From Candidatus Zhuqueibacterota bacterium (GTDB taxonomy: Bacteria; Zhuqueibacterota; Zhuqueibacteria; Oceanimicrobiales; Oceanimicrobiaceae): a stretch of DNA of 64,000 nucleotides. Shown here piece by piece: positions 1-8,532 of this stretch. The position numbers and the translations under genes are program-made. How positions within the stretch are numbered: position 1 is the first letter of the stretch; every line of letters starts with the position of its first letter. Where the stretch lies: assembly GCA_029261995.1 (NCBI GenBank), contig JAJDAF010000043.1:58101-122100 (forward strand), in the 5' to 3' direction. The notes under the pieces were generated by a model. It was given only the letters and a program-made list of their open reading frames with translations. It was not told where the DNA came from and ran no database searches.

Positions 1-304
1 TGTAGTAAACGCTTATCTTTCCGACCGTTTCATCTTGAATTCTGATGTCCGCAGTTTGAACCCATGCTGTTTCTACGAAAGGGTGTGATTGGTGGGTTTT
101 GTCGCGATAAATGATCTTTGCATGGCAAATATCTGGATATTGCCAGCCGGGTGGAATGGTTTCGATGATGCTCGCAAATAATTCATCTGGCGATGCATCA
201 GATCTGTTGAGAATCTCTTCAACCTCGTAAAGGCAGCTTAACTCTTTAGCCCTTTCTTTGAGGTCGCTGATCAGGCTCTCTACGGATTTGTTTCGGTTCT
301 CCAT
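1..304 (-). CDS. N-terminal fragment of a sensor/signal-transduction protein (truncated by window edge)
   Basis: An open frame starts at the ATG at 304 and runs off the left edge, giving 101 residues. It begins MENRNKSVESLISDLK, then a helical stretch (KERAKELSCLYEVEEIL), then a globular part with PPGWQYPDICHAKIIY and ends near DETVGKISVYY. This arrangement resembles the sensing module that precedes the kinase or phosphatase domain of many bacterial histidine kinases and RsbU-type phosphatases, but the catalytic part is outside the window. The start lies 7 bases beyond the stop of the PEP/pyruvate-binding gene, so the two are almost certainly co-transcribed. Function is inferred from the N-terminus only. 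Confidence 0.6.
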   Translation of the reverse strand, partial: MENRNKSVESLISDLKERAKELSCLYEVEEILNRSDASPDELFASIIETIPPGWQYPDICHAKIIYRDKTHQSHPFVETAWVQTADIRIQDETVGKISVYY

Positions 305-310
305 GACTTA

Positions 311-2062
311 TTATCCAAGTACTGATTTGTAAATAGCCCCCCTGCCACTTCTTCCATCCACCTTAACTTGCAGAGGATTAGATAGTCTCACGTGCCTTAC
401 AAATTCGGTTTCTGTAAGCACTCTTTGCTGTCCCAGCCATTGCCAGTCGATTGGATATTGTCCTGAATGATGAACTGAAAAATAGCTGACCTGGAAACTC
501 GTGATGTTGTGAAAAAAATGTGAGCCTTGACTGAGCTCCTTATCCATACTTGGAAGCGTGGCCTCAACAATGACTTTTGCACCAGAAATTTGACCCCAAT
601 TGACAGGGATACCCAACCAGGGATCAGAACTTCCCCACCTGCCAAAACCGATCAGTAAGTAAGGAGATCCGTCCGCGGCCAACTTCTTGTTCATGGATTC
701 TAACTCCAGTGCAATCTGCCGGGTGTACTTTGCGTCAAAGTGTTCAGGCTTAACATAAACGATGTCTAGAATTGTATCGATCAACCCGTTCCCCATTACA
801 GTTTCGGAGGCGGAGAGAGTATTCTTATGCGACAAATCTTCGCGATTGATCTCCACTTCCTCGTCCGACACTACCATGGGTCTCACTTGCAGAAAACCGA
901 ACCGAGTTGGTTTGAAAGTTAGGGCAAATTCAATTTCCACGGGAGCGCTAAGCGCTTCTTCGCACACCTTCAGCAGGGTTCTTACCAGATGATTCAAGGG
1001 GATATCATCCAATACCAAGAGCGGGGCAAAAGTCAGGATTCGGGGGCCTTTGGCGCCAATGCCCATATTGATTCTATCGGAAGAGGCGTTGTAGGTCGAG
1101 GCCACCAAACGTAACGTGTTGTCCGTTTCTGCGTCTGTGAGATCCGCCTTAAGCAAATATTCGGTTTCTTGAACAGGGTCATAGGCTGGAGGCTTTCCCA
1201 TATTCACCGCCCAAAAATCGGTTTGAGTTTGCTTAAGCCATTCACTGATAGAGCCAAATGGAGGATTTGCTTGCGGATACGCCGGTGAATAGCACCAACT
1301 CGTCCCGCCATCCACAACTGTTTTCCCAAGGCCGAGCGCCAGATTCACGACCCCGTCTTCAGGTTTGGCATGTCCCGTTGGATAGAAATTATAGGAACGC
1401 GCCACTCCGGAGACCTCGGGATAAAAACGACCATTATGACGGCAACCCACCACCTCCTGAATGATTACCGCCATTTTTTCTTCAGCTATGTCATGCTTCG
1501 TGGCTTTTCGATAGTCCTTCGCTGCTTTGAAAAAAGTAGACGCATATACAAACTTGATAGCTTCAGTCAGTTTGTGGAAGCGGGTATCGGGGTCGTGCTG
1601 ATTGTTCGGGATCATCTTGGTGCCATAGATTCCGGCAAACGGCTCGTGCATGGCGTCTTCCAACATGCTTGAAGATCGAATAGCCAGGGGGGTATGGACT
1701 TGCGCAATGATTGCTCTCAGGTCTCCGACCATCTCCACCGGCAAGTCTGCTTTTAGAAAAGCATGGGCAATGCGATCATCGGGTTCATTTGAGCATGCAA
1801 TCTCAAGGAGGTGATTCCGTTTCATGAAAGCATCGAAGAAGTCGGTCCGAATGACCGTCATGGTTGGAATGTTGATTTCGATGCCTTTGAATACTTCTTG
1901 ATGCAATTCGGCAGTGAGAACGTTGTTGATGAAGGCCAGCCCCCAGGCCTTGCCGCCGAGAGAGCCTGTTCCCATGCAGGTCAATCGCTGTTCAGAATCG
2001 AAAAACTTTCGATTGAACGGCGAGAGATTTTCAGGAGATGAGGTATCTAGTGCTTTCCCCAT
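311..2062 (-). CDS. PEP/pyruvate-binding domain protein (PPDK/PEP synthase N-terminal-like)
   Basis: 583 residues. The N-terminal part carries a GSLGGKAWGL glycine-rich motif (about 33-42) and PLAIRSSSMLEDAMHEPFAG (about 125-144), the signature of the ATP-grasp PEP/pyruvate-binding domain of pyruvate phosphate dikinase and PEP synthase. The phospho-histidine swivelling domain and PEP-binding TIM barrel of the full enzymes are not seen. The C-terminal third has a conserved-looking block GFGRWGSSDPWLGIPVNWG that I cannot assign. The protein is therefore unlikely to be a complete dikinase and may be a nucleotide- or PEP-responsive regulator. It lies between glutamate dehydrogenase and the sensor fragment on the same strand (34-bp and 6-bp gaps), suggesting an operon linking central metabolism to signalling. 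Confidence 0.75.
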   Translation of the reverse strand: MGKALDTSSPENLSPFNRKFFDSEQRLTCMGTGSLGGKAWGLAFINNVLTAELHQEVFKGIEINIPTMTVIRTDFFDAFMKRNHLLEIACSNEPDDRIAHAFLKADLPVEMVGDLRAIIAQVHTPLAIRSSSMLEDAMHEPFAGIYGTKMIPNNQHDPDTRFHKLTEAIKFVYASTFFKAAKDYRKATKHDIAEEKMAVIIQEVVGCRHNGRFYPEVSGVARSYNFYPTGHAKPEDGVVNLALGLGKTVVDGGTSWCYSPAYPQANPPFGSISEWLKQTQTDFWAVNMGKPPAYDPVQETEYLLKADLTDAETDNTLRLVASTYNASSDRINMGIGAKGPRILTFAPLLVLDDIPLNHLVRTLLKVCEEALSAPVEIEFALTFKPTRFGFLQVRPMVVSDEEVEINREDLSHKNTLSASETVMGNGLIDTILDIVYVKPEHFDAKYTRQIALELESMNKKLAADGSPYLLIGFGRWGSSDPWLGIPVNWGQISGAKVIVEATLPSMDKELSQGSHFFHNITSFQVSYFSVHHSGQYPIDWQWLGQQRVLTETEFVRHVRLSNPLQVKVDGRSGRGAIYKSVLG

Positions 2063-2096
2063 TTTTCTTCGTTTGCATCCCTTCGAAGATTTGGTA

Positions 2097-3383
2097 TCAA
2101 ACCCATCCGCGATCTCTACAAATCTGAGCTACTCGGCTCACTGCGATTACATAAGCGGCATCGCGCATGTAGAGTTTTCTCTTTTTTGCCAAGTCGCTGA
2201 CGGCTATAAAGGCTGATGTCATTTTAACATCGAGTTTGCCAAGGACTTGGTCTCTTTCCCAGTAGTAATTCATATTGCTTTGCACTTGCTCAAAGTAGCT
2301 GCAGGTGACACCGCCGGCATTTGCCACGAAGTCCGGGATCATAAAGATACCCCGCTCTTGGATCACTTCGTCGGCCCGGGGGCCAGTTGGCCCGTTGGCG
2401 CCTTCCGCAATAATTTTAACGCGCTTGCTGATTTTGTTTACATTCTCTAGATTGATCTGATTCTCCAGAGCCGAGGGAATCAAAATATCGACGTCTTGTT
2501 CAAGCCAGAGGTCGCCCGGCAGAACTTCATAGCCTAAGTCTTTCGCTTTGCCTTTATCGATACCCCCGAACCGGTCGGCTATCTTTCGCAATTCATCAAG
2601 ATTGATGCCATCCTTTTTCTTGAAAGCATAGGTGGTCTGATCATCTTGATCCCAGCACGAAACACTCATAACCGTACCGCCTATTTGTTGATAGAGCTCG
2701 ATGGCATGCTGCGCAACATTGCCGAATCCCTGTACACTTGCGGTTGTACCATCTGGTCGGATCCCCAGTTCTTTCAGCGCCTCCCGAACTGTAAAGATGA
2801 CACCGTAGCCGGTTGCTTCTTTTCTGCCCAACGAGCCACCCATGCCTACAGGTTTACCCGTGATAAGGCCGGGATATTTTCCACCACGAATGGTTTCAAA
2901 TTCGTCGAGCATCCACAGCATATGCTGTGCGCTAGTCATAACGTCAGGTGCTGGCACATCCGTAATTGGACCGATGTCTCTGGCGATTTGGCGAATCCAG
3001 CCCCGACAAATCTGTTCCTGCTCGCGCATGCTCAGACTATGCGGGTCACAGACAACTCCACCTTTGCTGCCGCCCAATGGAATGTCTACGGCGGCGCATT
3101 TCCAGGTCATCCACATGGCCAAGGCACGAACCGTATCCGCGGTTTCTTGTGGGTGAAACCGTATCCCGCCTTTACCGGGACCTCTTGCATCATTGTGTTG
3201 AACTCGAAAGCCCTTAAAAATTTTTACACTGCCATCATCCATCCTGGCAGGTATGCTGAAGTGATATTCTCGAATAGGGTTTCTTAATAGGTCTCTGGTC
3301 GCCTGATCCAGGTCAAGCAAATCAGCTACCTTATCAAACTGTTCTTGAGCCATTTCAAATGGGTTGAAAGATTTGCTGTCCAT
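2097..3383 (-). CDS. gdhA: Glutamate dehydrogenase (Glu/Leu/Phe/Val dehydrogenase family)
   Basis: 428 residues, normal for hexameric GDH. It catalyses reversible oxidative deamination of glutamate to 2-oxoglutarate and ammonia with NAD(P). Visible substrate and catalytic lysines are K71 (GPGKGGIRFHP), K95 (WMTWKCA) and K107 (PLGGSKGGV). The conserved PAPDVMTSAQHM segment follows, and the Rossmann domain has SVQGFGNVAQHA. PLGGSKGG instead of the more usual PYGGAKGG is a mild variant. The start is supported by AGAGGAGTTT just upstream. First gene of a probable three-gene minus-strand operon with the PEP-binding protein and the sensor fragment. Confidence 0.93.
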   Translation of the reverse strand: MDSKSFNPFEMAQEQFDKVADLLDLDQATRDLLRNPIREYHFSIPARMDDGSVKIFKGFRVQHNDARGPGKGGIRFHPQETADTVRALAMWMTWKCAAVDIPLGGSKGGVVCDPHSLSMREQEQICRGWIRQIARDIGPITDVPAPDVMTSAQHMLWMLDEFETIRGGKYPGLITGKPVGMGGSLGRKEATGYGVIFTVREALKELGIRPDGTTASVQGFGNVAQHAIELYQQIGGTVMSVSCWDQDDQTTYAFKKKDGINLDELRKIADRFGGIDKGKAKDLGYEVLPGDLWLEQDVDILIPSALENQINLENVNKISKRVKIIAEGANGPTGPRADEVIQERGIFMIPDFVANAGGVTCSYFEQVQSNMNYYWERDQVLGKLDVKMTSAFIAVSDLAKKRKLYMRDAAYVIAVSRVAQICRDRGWV

Positions 3384-3766
3384 AAACTCCTCTTCGATTC
3401 AAGGTTGGTCTCGAAAGTGAATTCGGATAAACATGTCGAATTTCTGAGTCGAAATTGCTACTTTCTTTTGAAAGAATCAAGCTAATATATATTGATTACG
3501 TCACAGATTGATAGATGAGTAGAATTCATTTTCAATAGTATGTTGCACTTCTTAAAGAACCAGTCAGTTTTGCGGACTTTCAGTTGTCTCTAGTCGTTAA
3601 GGACGGGACCATACGGGCAACAGGTTTTCTCCCTGGTGGTAGATTGTGCGGTAAAAGGGTGGTCTGAAGACGCGTGTAACACGGAGTTTCGGTTATCTCT
3701 GGATGAGCCTGGCAAGTGGGGTGCCAAGACCGCGCCAGTGCGGCTTAACGTCAGGGGGTTTCTACT
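3384..3766. other. 383-bp intergenic region upstream of gdhA
   Basis: No convincing gene. Short open frames here lack ribosome sites and family features. The stretch near 3430-3560 is AT-rich and is the likely gdhA promoter region; I cannot point to a clear -35/-10 pair. No RNA gene or strong hairpin was recognised. Confidence 0.4.
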
Positions 3767-4123
3767 TCAAAGGGGTTCCGAACCATCTGTATCAGATGGC
3801 TCTCCGCGTTGTATTTGCTCATCAAGGTCATGAATTTGCTGAATTATCTTCGTCAAAGCATGTCCCGCTTTTGTCAGGGAGTATTCCGTTCTCGGAGGTA
3901 CTTCGGGAAACACCTTTTTCTCCAACAGTGCGTAGTCGGTCAGCTTCTGTAATCTCTCCGATAGAACTTTGGTCGATATCCCGGCGATATGGCGTTCGAG
4001 AACACCAGGCCTTATGGTTCCCTCGCGAATGGCCATCAAGACAGAGACAGACCACTTGCAGCCAATCACGTTTTCGAGTTTGTGATATTGCGTCCGGTCA
4101 GATTCATTGGATATTTTTTTCAT
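3767..4123 (-). CDS. HxlR-family winged-helix transcriptional regulator
   Basis: 118 residues, the typical HxlR size. The signature helix GCKWSVSVLMAI (21-32) is followed by the recognition part GISTKVLSERLQKLTDYALL and the wing PPRTEYSLTKAGHAL. Cys22 lies at the position used as a redox or electrophile sensor in some HxlR proteins such as YodB and HypR. The gene is divergent from a small CPVC redoxin with 155 bp between them, and a repeated 12-bp element lies in the gap. Autoregulation and control of the redoxin are inferred from this arrangement. Confidence 0.88.
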   Translation of the reverse strand: MKKISNESDRTQYHKLENVIGCKWSVSVLMAIREGTIRPGVLERHIAGISTKVLSERLQKLTDYALLEKKVFPEVPPRTEYSLTKAGHALTKIIQQIHDLDEQIQRGEPSDTDGSEPL

Positions 4124-4142
4124 GTTGATTACTCTAAATTTA

Positions 4143-4173
4143 CACCAAAAAGTGTGTACCTCACCAAAAAGTG
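4143..4173. promoter_or_regulatory. Putative HxlR operator: direct repeat CACCAAAAAGTG x2
   Basis: CACCAAAAAGTG occurs exactly at 4143-4154 and again at 4162-4173, with a 19-bp period. Each copy is itself a CAC-N6-GTG pseudo-palindrome. It lies in the divergent intergenic region between the HxlR regulator and the redoxin gene. Identity of both copies and the location suggest binding by a dimeric winged-helix protein; the link to this regulator is inference. Confidence 0.5.
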
Positions 4174-4278
4174 CCTACTTGTCTAAACGCCTCTATTTTA
4201 TATCTTTCTGCAGCGACAGCGTTTCCCAGGGACGCGAATAAATAACTGCCTGTTACGTAAACAAAGAAAGGACTAATC

Positions 4279-4518
4279 ATGAGCAAAAGCAAAGCAATAT
4301 TTTATCACGCGGGGTGTCCTGTTTGTGTGGAAGCTGAACAAAAGTTGGCGTATGCCCTCGACACACAGAAATATGATGTTGAGATTGTTCATCTTGGCGA
4401 AGAGAAATCTCGGGTCGCTGAAGCTGAAAATAGTGGCGTGAAGTCTGTCCCGGCATTTGTCTTGGACGGCGTTGCACTGCATGTCAATTATGGTGCGGGT
4501 CTGGATGCATTGAAGTAA
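4279..4518 (+). CDS. Small thioredoxin/glutaredoxin-like protein (CPVC)
   Basis: 79 residues, the size of a glutaredoxin-like thioredoxin-fold protein. The active-site motif is C13-P-V-C16 after a beta strand (KAIFYHAGCPVC). The conserved cis-proline is in KSVPAFVLDG, and the C-terminus YGAGLDALK fits the final helix. It probably acts as a cytoplasmic thiol-disulfide oxidoreductase; the redox partner is unknown. AAAGGA lies 6-7 bases before the ATG. It is divergent from the HxlR regulator, which likely controls it in response to thiol stress (inference). Confidence 0.8.
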   Translation: MSKSKAIFYHAGCPVCVEAEQKLAYALDTQKYDVEIVHLGEEKSRVAEAENSGVKSVPAFVLDGVALHVNYGAGLDALK

Positions 4519-4593
4519 CATCATGGTTAGTTGATTCTCGAGGGGCGGCTGCTTTGTCAGCACGTCTTTTTTCAGCGCGCCATGTGCGATCTC

Positions 4594-4630
4594 AAACCTT
4601 GCCAGGTTTTGGAAACCTGGCAGGTTTTTT
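4594..4630. repeat. Palindromic repeat (CCAGGTTT/AAACCTGG hairpin)
   Basis: Nearly perfect 15-bp inverted arms around a 3-base loop: AACCTTGCCAGGTTT, TGG, AAACCTGGCAGGTTT. A T-run follows on the + strand, so it may terminate the redoxin transcript. It also resembles dispersed intergenic palindromes found in many environmental bacterial genomes. Confidence 0.6.
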
Positions 4631-5049
4631 CCGCGCGATTTACATCGAAATCTATTACAACGGAACTGCCAGAGTTGCTCTGAGGGTGCAAGGGAGTGAA
4701 ATTCACAATCTCTCAGTTCCGCAGAAGTGAAGGCAAAGCTTCGTTTTCAAAAAAACTTGCGCTTTTTTCTTGAAAGTTGAGAAAAATCGCCGGCCAAAGC
4801 CATCTGTATAGGTATCGGCTCTATCCTCCCCCATGGAGCGACAAAAGCCGCCCGCAATACTCTTCCAGGTCATTTGCGTGGCGGCTTTTTTTATTTCAGG
4901 TACCATGTGCGGTGATTAGGCTCGTTTTAGTTGAAAAGCTCCACGCAGGCGCAAAAGATCTCTTGACTAATTCTTCGGAAATTGACATATTCATGCGGAA
5001 TTCACACCGAGTTCCGGCTCTAAATTAATCAAAATCATGGGTTAAAAAC
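4631..5049. other. Non-coding leader region before the FHA/PBP operon; candidate regulatory RNA
   Basis: No gene is seen in these 419 bp. An A/T-rich stretch (about 4745-4790) is followed by a G+C-richer segment (about 4790-4842) and then a strong + strand terminator hairpin at 4843-4893, 156 bp before the first FHA gene. A transcript ending there would be either a free small RNA or an attenuated operon leader. I do not recognise a known riboswitch or RNA family. Confidence 0.35.
4843..4893 (+). terminator. Rho-independent terminator with no upstream gene on this strand after 4518
   Basis: Left arm AAAAGCCGCCCGCAA (4843-4857) pairs with TTGCGTGGCGGCTTTT (4874-4889) with one bulge, followed by a T tract. 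It is too far from the redoxin stop (325 bp) to be its obvious terminator, which already has a hairpin at 4594-4630. Confidence 0.7.
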
Positions 5050-5898
5050 ATGGGTCTGAAAGACAAGGTCAAGAATGCCTGGCAGCGTGTCTCTGATCTT
5101 GATGATGAAAGCGCGGATGCCAAAGACCAGGCCAAGGCCGGTGACCGCATCCCTTACAAAGAGATTTCCAAGAGTCTCAAAGAATTGATGAAGAAGAATG
5201 TCGATGTGGTCGGCCGCAAGATTCTCATCCCGAATTACTATGCCGTTCTTTTCAGCCAGCATGACCGCGAGATGCGTTCTGAAGTCGAGGATGTGCTGTG
5301 TGCGGAGTTGCGCGAAGAATTGTACCCTGAGATGCGCAAAATCAATCCCGAGCAGGTCAAGAGCGCCGTCGTCATCGAAGTGCAGACCGACCCCAACCTG
5401 GAGAAGGGACAATTCAACATCCGCTTCAGCATGAAAAAACCGACCTCCGCTCCCGAACCAATGGCCAGCCCGCCGGCAGTCGTGCCGCAAGCGCCTTTGC
5501 CGAATACGGAGTCAGACCTGAAAGAGACCATTATCGAGGCACCGGAAACTTTTGATGCCGATGACCTGCCGACCATCATTCAGGCTCCGCCGGCAGCTCG
5601 CGTTCAGATAAAACTGAAAGTCGAGTCAGGCGGAAATGTGCGGGAATATGTCATGGATAAAGCATTGGTTGCCCTGGGCCGGGCCAGCACTGACGATGTC
5701 ACGCTCGAAAGTCCGGATTTCTCCATCTCCAGAAAACATGCCGTGGTCGAGCTGCGCGACGGCCAGTATTTTCTCACCCCCAACGGCGTCAACGGAACAC
5801 TGCTCAACGGTGAGGAACTGGAACTCGAAAAAGAGGTTCCTGTCTCGCCTGAGGATGAGATTCAGATAACGGACTACAAGATCGCAATCCTTGTTTAG
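5050..5898 (+). CDS. FHA domain protein with FhaA-type N-terminal domain (DUF3662-like)
   Basis: 282 residues. The first ~125 residues (FQ-rich helix start, then RKILIPNYYAVLFSQHDRE and SAVVIEVQTDPNL) resemble the DUF3662 domain of mycobacterial FhaA. A proline-rich acidic linker follows (about 130-185). A C-terminal FHA domain (about 200-282) has VALGRAS, the S-x-S-R-K-H phosphothreonine-contact motif and NGVNGTLLNG. FHA domains bind phosphothreonine peptides. First gene of a run with a second FHA protein, a PBP, RodA and PP2C phosphatase, so a role in phosphorylation-dependent control of wall elongation is inferred. Confidence 0.85.
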   Translation: MGLKDKVKNAWQRVSDLDDESADAKDQAKAGDRIPYKEISKSLKELMKKNVDVVGRKILIPNYYAVLFSQHDREMRSEVEDVLCAELREELYPEMRKINPEQVKSAVVIEVQTDPNLEKGQFNIRFSMKKPTSAPEPMASPPAVVPQAPLPNTESDLKETIIEAPETFDADDLPTIIQAPPAARVQIKLKVESGGNVREYVMDKALVALGRASTDDVTLESPDFSISRKHAVVELRDGQYFLTPNGVNGTLLNGEELELEKEVPVSPEDEIQITDYKIAILV

Positions 5899-6008
5899 CA
5901 TTACCGCACGAAGCTTTGAATTAAGGCATCCTGGCTTCAACGTTGGTTTTATTATTTTGGCCTTGCGAGATTCATGAACGGTCAATTTTGAGCATAAGGA
6001 CTGGACAG

Positions 6009-6091
6009 TGTCATGCCCGTGCAGGCGGACATCCAGGGTGATGCTATGAATCTTGCTTTCTCATGGATTCCCGCCTGCGCGGGAAAGACAA
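6009..6091. repeat. REP-like inverted pair
   Basis: Two opposed palindromic units: TGTCATGCCCGTGCAGGCGG at 6009-6028 (continuing to 6037) and ATGGATTCCCGCCTGCGCGG at 6063-6082 (continuing to 6091). This is the widespread bacterial REP/BIME layout, whose reverse translation gives the tell-tale FPRRRES peptide. It lies in the 290-bp gap between the two FHA genes and may affect mRNA stability or termination inside the cluster. Confidence 0.75.
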
Positions 6092-6188
6092 GCTTGACCA
6101 TTGACGAATTATGTTGGCTATTCGTGGCCAAAAAGTTCTTGCGGCTTTGCCGCGTTGGTAATTATTCAATTTAGCTGGGTCTAACGAA

Positions 6189-6902
6189 ATGGGCGCTATC
6201 GAAGGCATCGACCACGGCATCAAGCGGTTTGTCTTTTCATTGTTCTGGCTTTTTATCGATCCGCTCGAAAAGGAACGTGTGTTCGGCGAGTTGACGGACC
6301 GCCTGGAGCGCAACCTCGACACCACCAACCCGGACCAGGTTATGGCGCCGGATAACTTCGAGGTGCAGGTCAACAACACCGTTTTTATCCGGCATGCGCA
6401 CGCCATCGAGTCGCTGGAAACGGTCCTGCAGCAACGTCTGCAAAGGCTTATCGCGGATAAAGATTACGAAATCAGGCAGCCGCGCGTCAAGCTCCAGATT
6501 CTATCCTCAGCCACATTGCCGAAGCGCAAAATAGACATTCGCTGCTGGTTCTCGGCCGCGGACAAAAATGGCGACGACGAGGTGGCAGCAGCCGGTTGCG
6601 CGTTGGAAGTCGTCGACGGCGAAGGCAAAGGTCTGAAATGGAGCCTGAAGCCCGGCACGACCTACAAAATTGGTCGCCACTCTTCCTGCGACATTTGTTT
6701 GCCGTTCCACAACATTTCGAAGCACCACGCGACCCTGTATTTTGTCTCGCGCGAGGCCATCGACATTGTTGACGAGGGCAGTGCAAATGGCGCCTTCATC
6801 GACGATGAAGCCGACCGCATCACCGGCAGCCGCAGGCTGAGCCTCGGCAGCTCGATCAAATTCTGCAAACGTGACGCCATCACTCTGACGCTTTCCGGGT
6901 AA
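6189..6902 (+). CDS. FHA domain protein with DUF3662-like N-terminus
   Basis: 237 residues. The N-terminal half (FGELTDRLERNLDTTNPDQ, then APDNFEVQVNNTVFI) again resembles the FhaA N-terminal domain. The C-terminal half (about 150-237) is an FHA domain with YKIGRHSSCDICLP, NISKHHATLYF and DEGSANGAFIDD. It probably reads phosphothreonine signals. The stop is 4 bases before the PBP start, so the two are translationally close. Two paralogous FHA readers in a row echo fhaA-fhaB in actinobacteria. No strong Shine-Dalgarno is seen before the chosen ATG; a slightly different start is possible. Confidence 0.85.
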   Translation: MGAIEGIDHGIKRFVFSLFWLFIDPLEKERVFGELTDRLERNLDTTNPDQVMAPDNFEVQVNNTVFIRHAHAIESLETVLQQRLQRLIADKDYEIRQPRVKLQILSSATLPKRKIDIRCWFSAADKNGDDEVAAAGCALEVVDGEGKGLKWSLKPGTTYKIGRHSSCDICLPFHNISKHHATLYFVSREAIDIVDEGSANGAFIDDEADRITGSRRLSLGSSIKFCKRDAITLTLSG

Positions 6903-6906
6903 TGCC

Positions 6907-8532
6907 ATGCTCCTTGTTCTAATCCTTGCCAAGTACGCCATCATCACCTTTATCTTTCTTTATCTGTTGCGGCTGCTTCTGCCGTTGCTCGGCTTCTTGA
7001 AGCCGGTTCTTTCGTTTCGCAGTAACAAAGATCTGAGCGTGGTGCTCTGGGTATTCTTCCTGGCCTTCGGGACTTTGGCCGCCTATCAGGCCTATTGGCA
7101 ACTCCTGGTTGGCCATGAAGATTTTGAATCGACCAAGAAACTCCACGATCCCAGACCATGGATTGTCGAGGCAACCACCAGAAAGGGAACGATTTACGAT
7201 CGCACGCACAGCGAGAACAAAGTTCTGGCCGGCTACACTGCCGGACAAAATGGCGAGTTGCCGCGGCGCGTTTATCCGTTGGGTGAGGCGGGATCACACC
7301 TGATCGGCTACTCCGATGTCGAGCGCGATAAGGCCGGGCTGGAAAAATTCTTCTTTAAACGGCTCATGGGCTGGACCCGTGATTCAGATGAAGATGATAA
7401 GAATTTCATCAACAACCAGTATTTTCGCCTGCAGCCCATGGGCAACGACATTGTTCTGAGCCTGGACTACGAGTTGCAGAAAACGGCTTACGAGGCCATG
7501 GCGGGCAGACACGGCGCCGTGGTCGGCATTGCGCCCAAAACCGGCGATGTGCTGGTGCTGGTAAGCTCCCCGGGTTTTCATCCGGATTCTGTTTCTCACG
7601 ATGACGCCTGGCTTCGAATTGTTAGAGATGAACATGGCAAGCCGCTTTACGACCGGGCTCTGAAAGGGCGCTATCCGCCCGGCTCGACTTTCAAAACCGT
7701 GGTGGCCTGCGCCGCGGTCGAAGTGGGTCTCGACCCGAAATGGGTGATAGGGCGAGATGGTTACCGCCCACCCGGCGTGCGCAGAAAACGCGTTTTTGAC
7801 CATGAGCGCGCCAGCTATAAAAAGCGCGGACGTGTGTGGCGCGGACAAGGTGAACTGGACATGACCAAAGCTCTGGTGAAATCCAGCAACGCCTATTTTG
7901 CCCGCTTGGGTGTCACGGCCGGAGACTCGGTCATGCACGACATTGCAGAACGGTTCGGATTCAATCAACCGGTGGCATGGAACACTTCCCGACCGGAACT
8001 GCAGGAGGGGCTGGTTGCCTTTCGCAGTTCTTATCCGCCGACGAAAAATGCCCATGAACTGGCCTGGTCCTGCATCGGACAGGAGAAAGTTCTGGCAACA
8101 CCGCTGCAGTTGGCCCTGGTCGCCGCCGCCATCGGCAACGACGGTGTTTTGATGAAACCGAGGCTGGAGCGCCGTGAGACCCCGCAGGAATGGCGCCGGG
8201 TCATCTCTGCGGAGACAGCGCAGCGGGTGCAAAAAATGATGCGGGAAGTGGTCTGGACACCCGGCGGCACAGCCTGGCGCCTGCGCATGTCAGAAGTGGA
8301 AGCGGCCGGCAAAACCGGCACCGCCGAAATCAATATGCCGATCAGACTTGCCGACGGCACCTTCGAGCGCAACATTGTCAACAACGCCGTGTTCATCACC
8401 TTTGCTCCGTTCGACGATGCGGAAATCGCTCTGGCAGTTGTGGTGGAAGGCGGTGGTTACGGCGGTTCGGCAGCGGCGCCCGTGGCAAAAGCAATTTACC
8501 TGAAAGCGCACGAACTGGGCTACTTTGAATGA
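6907..8532 (+). CDS. pbpA: Class B penicillin-binding protein (transpeptidase, PbpA/FtsI-like)
   Basis: 541 residues. It cross-links peptidoglycan in the periplasm. Two N-terminal hydrophobic segments (about 7-32 and 44-66) are followed by a short dimerisation region (RKGTIYDR, then GLEKFF) and the transpeptidase domain. All three active-site motifs are present: S260-T-F-K263, S326-S-N328 and K469-T-G471. Like mycobacterial PbpA it is shorter than a typical PBP2 (about 600-650). The extra N-terminal membrane segment is unusual; most class B PBPs have one. It overlaps the next gene by 4 bp (ATGA), as expected for a PBP-RodA partner pair. Confidence 0.92.
   Translation: MLLVLILAKYAIITFIFLYLLRLLLPLLGFLKPVLSFRSNKDLSVVLWVFFLAFGTLAAYQAYWQLLVGHEDFESTKKLHDPRPWIVEATTRKGTIYDRTHSENKVLAGYTAGQNGELPRRVYPLGEAGSHLIGYSDVERDKAGLEKFFFKRLMGWTRDSDEDDKNFINNQYFRLQPMGNDIVLSLDYELQKTAYEAMAGRHGAVVGIAPKTGDVLVLVSSPGFHPDSVSHDDAWLRIVRDEHGKPLYDRALKGRYPPGSTFKTVVACAAVEVGLDPKWVIGRDGYRPPGVRRKRVFDHERASYKKRGRVWRGQGELDMTKALVKSSNAYFARLGVTAGDSVMHDIAERFGFNQPVAWNTSRPELQEGLVAFRSSYPPTKNAHELAWSCIGQEKVLATPLQLALVAAAIGNDGVLMKPRLERRETPQEWRRVISAETAQRVQKMMREVVWTPGGTAWRLRMSEVEAAGKTGTAEINMPIRLADGTFERNIVNNAVFITFAPFDDAEIALAVVVEGGGYGGSAAAPVAKAIYLKAHELGYFE

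Noticed and set aside
4790..4842. Possible c-di-GMP (GEMM) riboswitch because of a CAAAGCC segment
   Set aside because: The rest of the consensus and the paired arms are missing; kept only as an unassigned leader.
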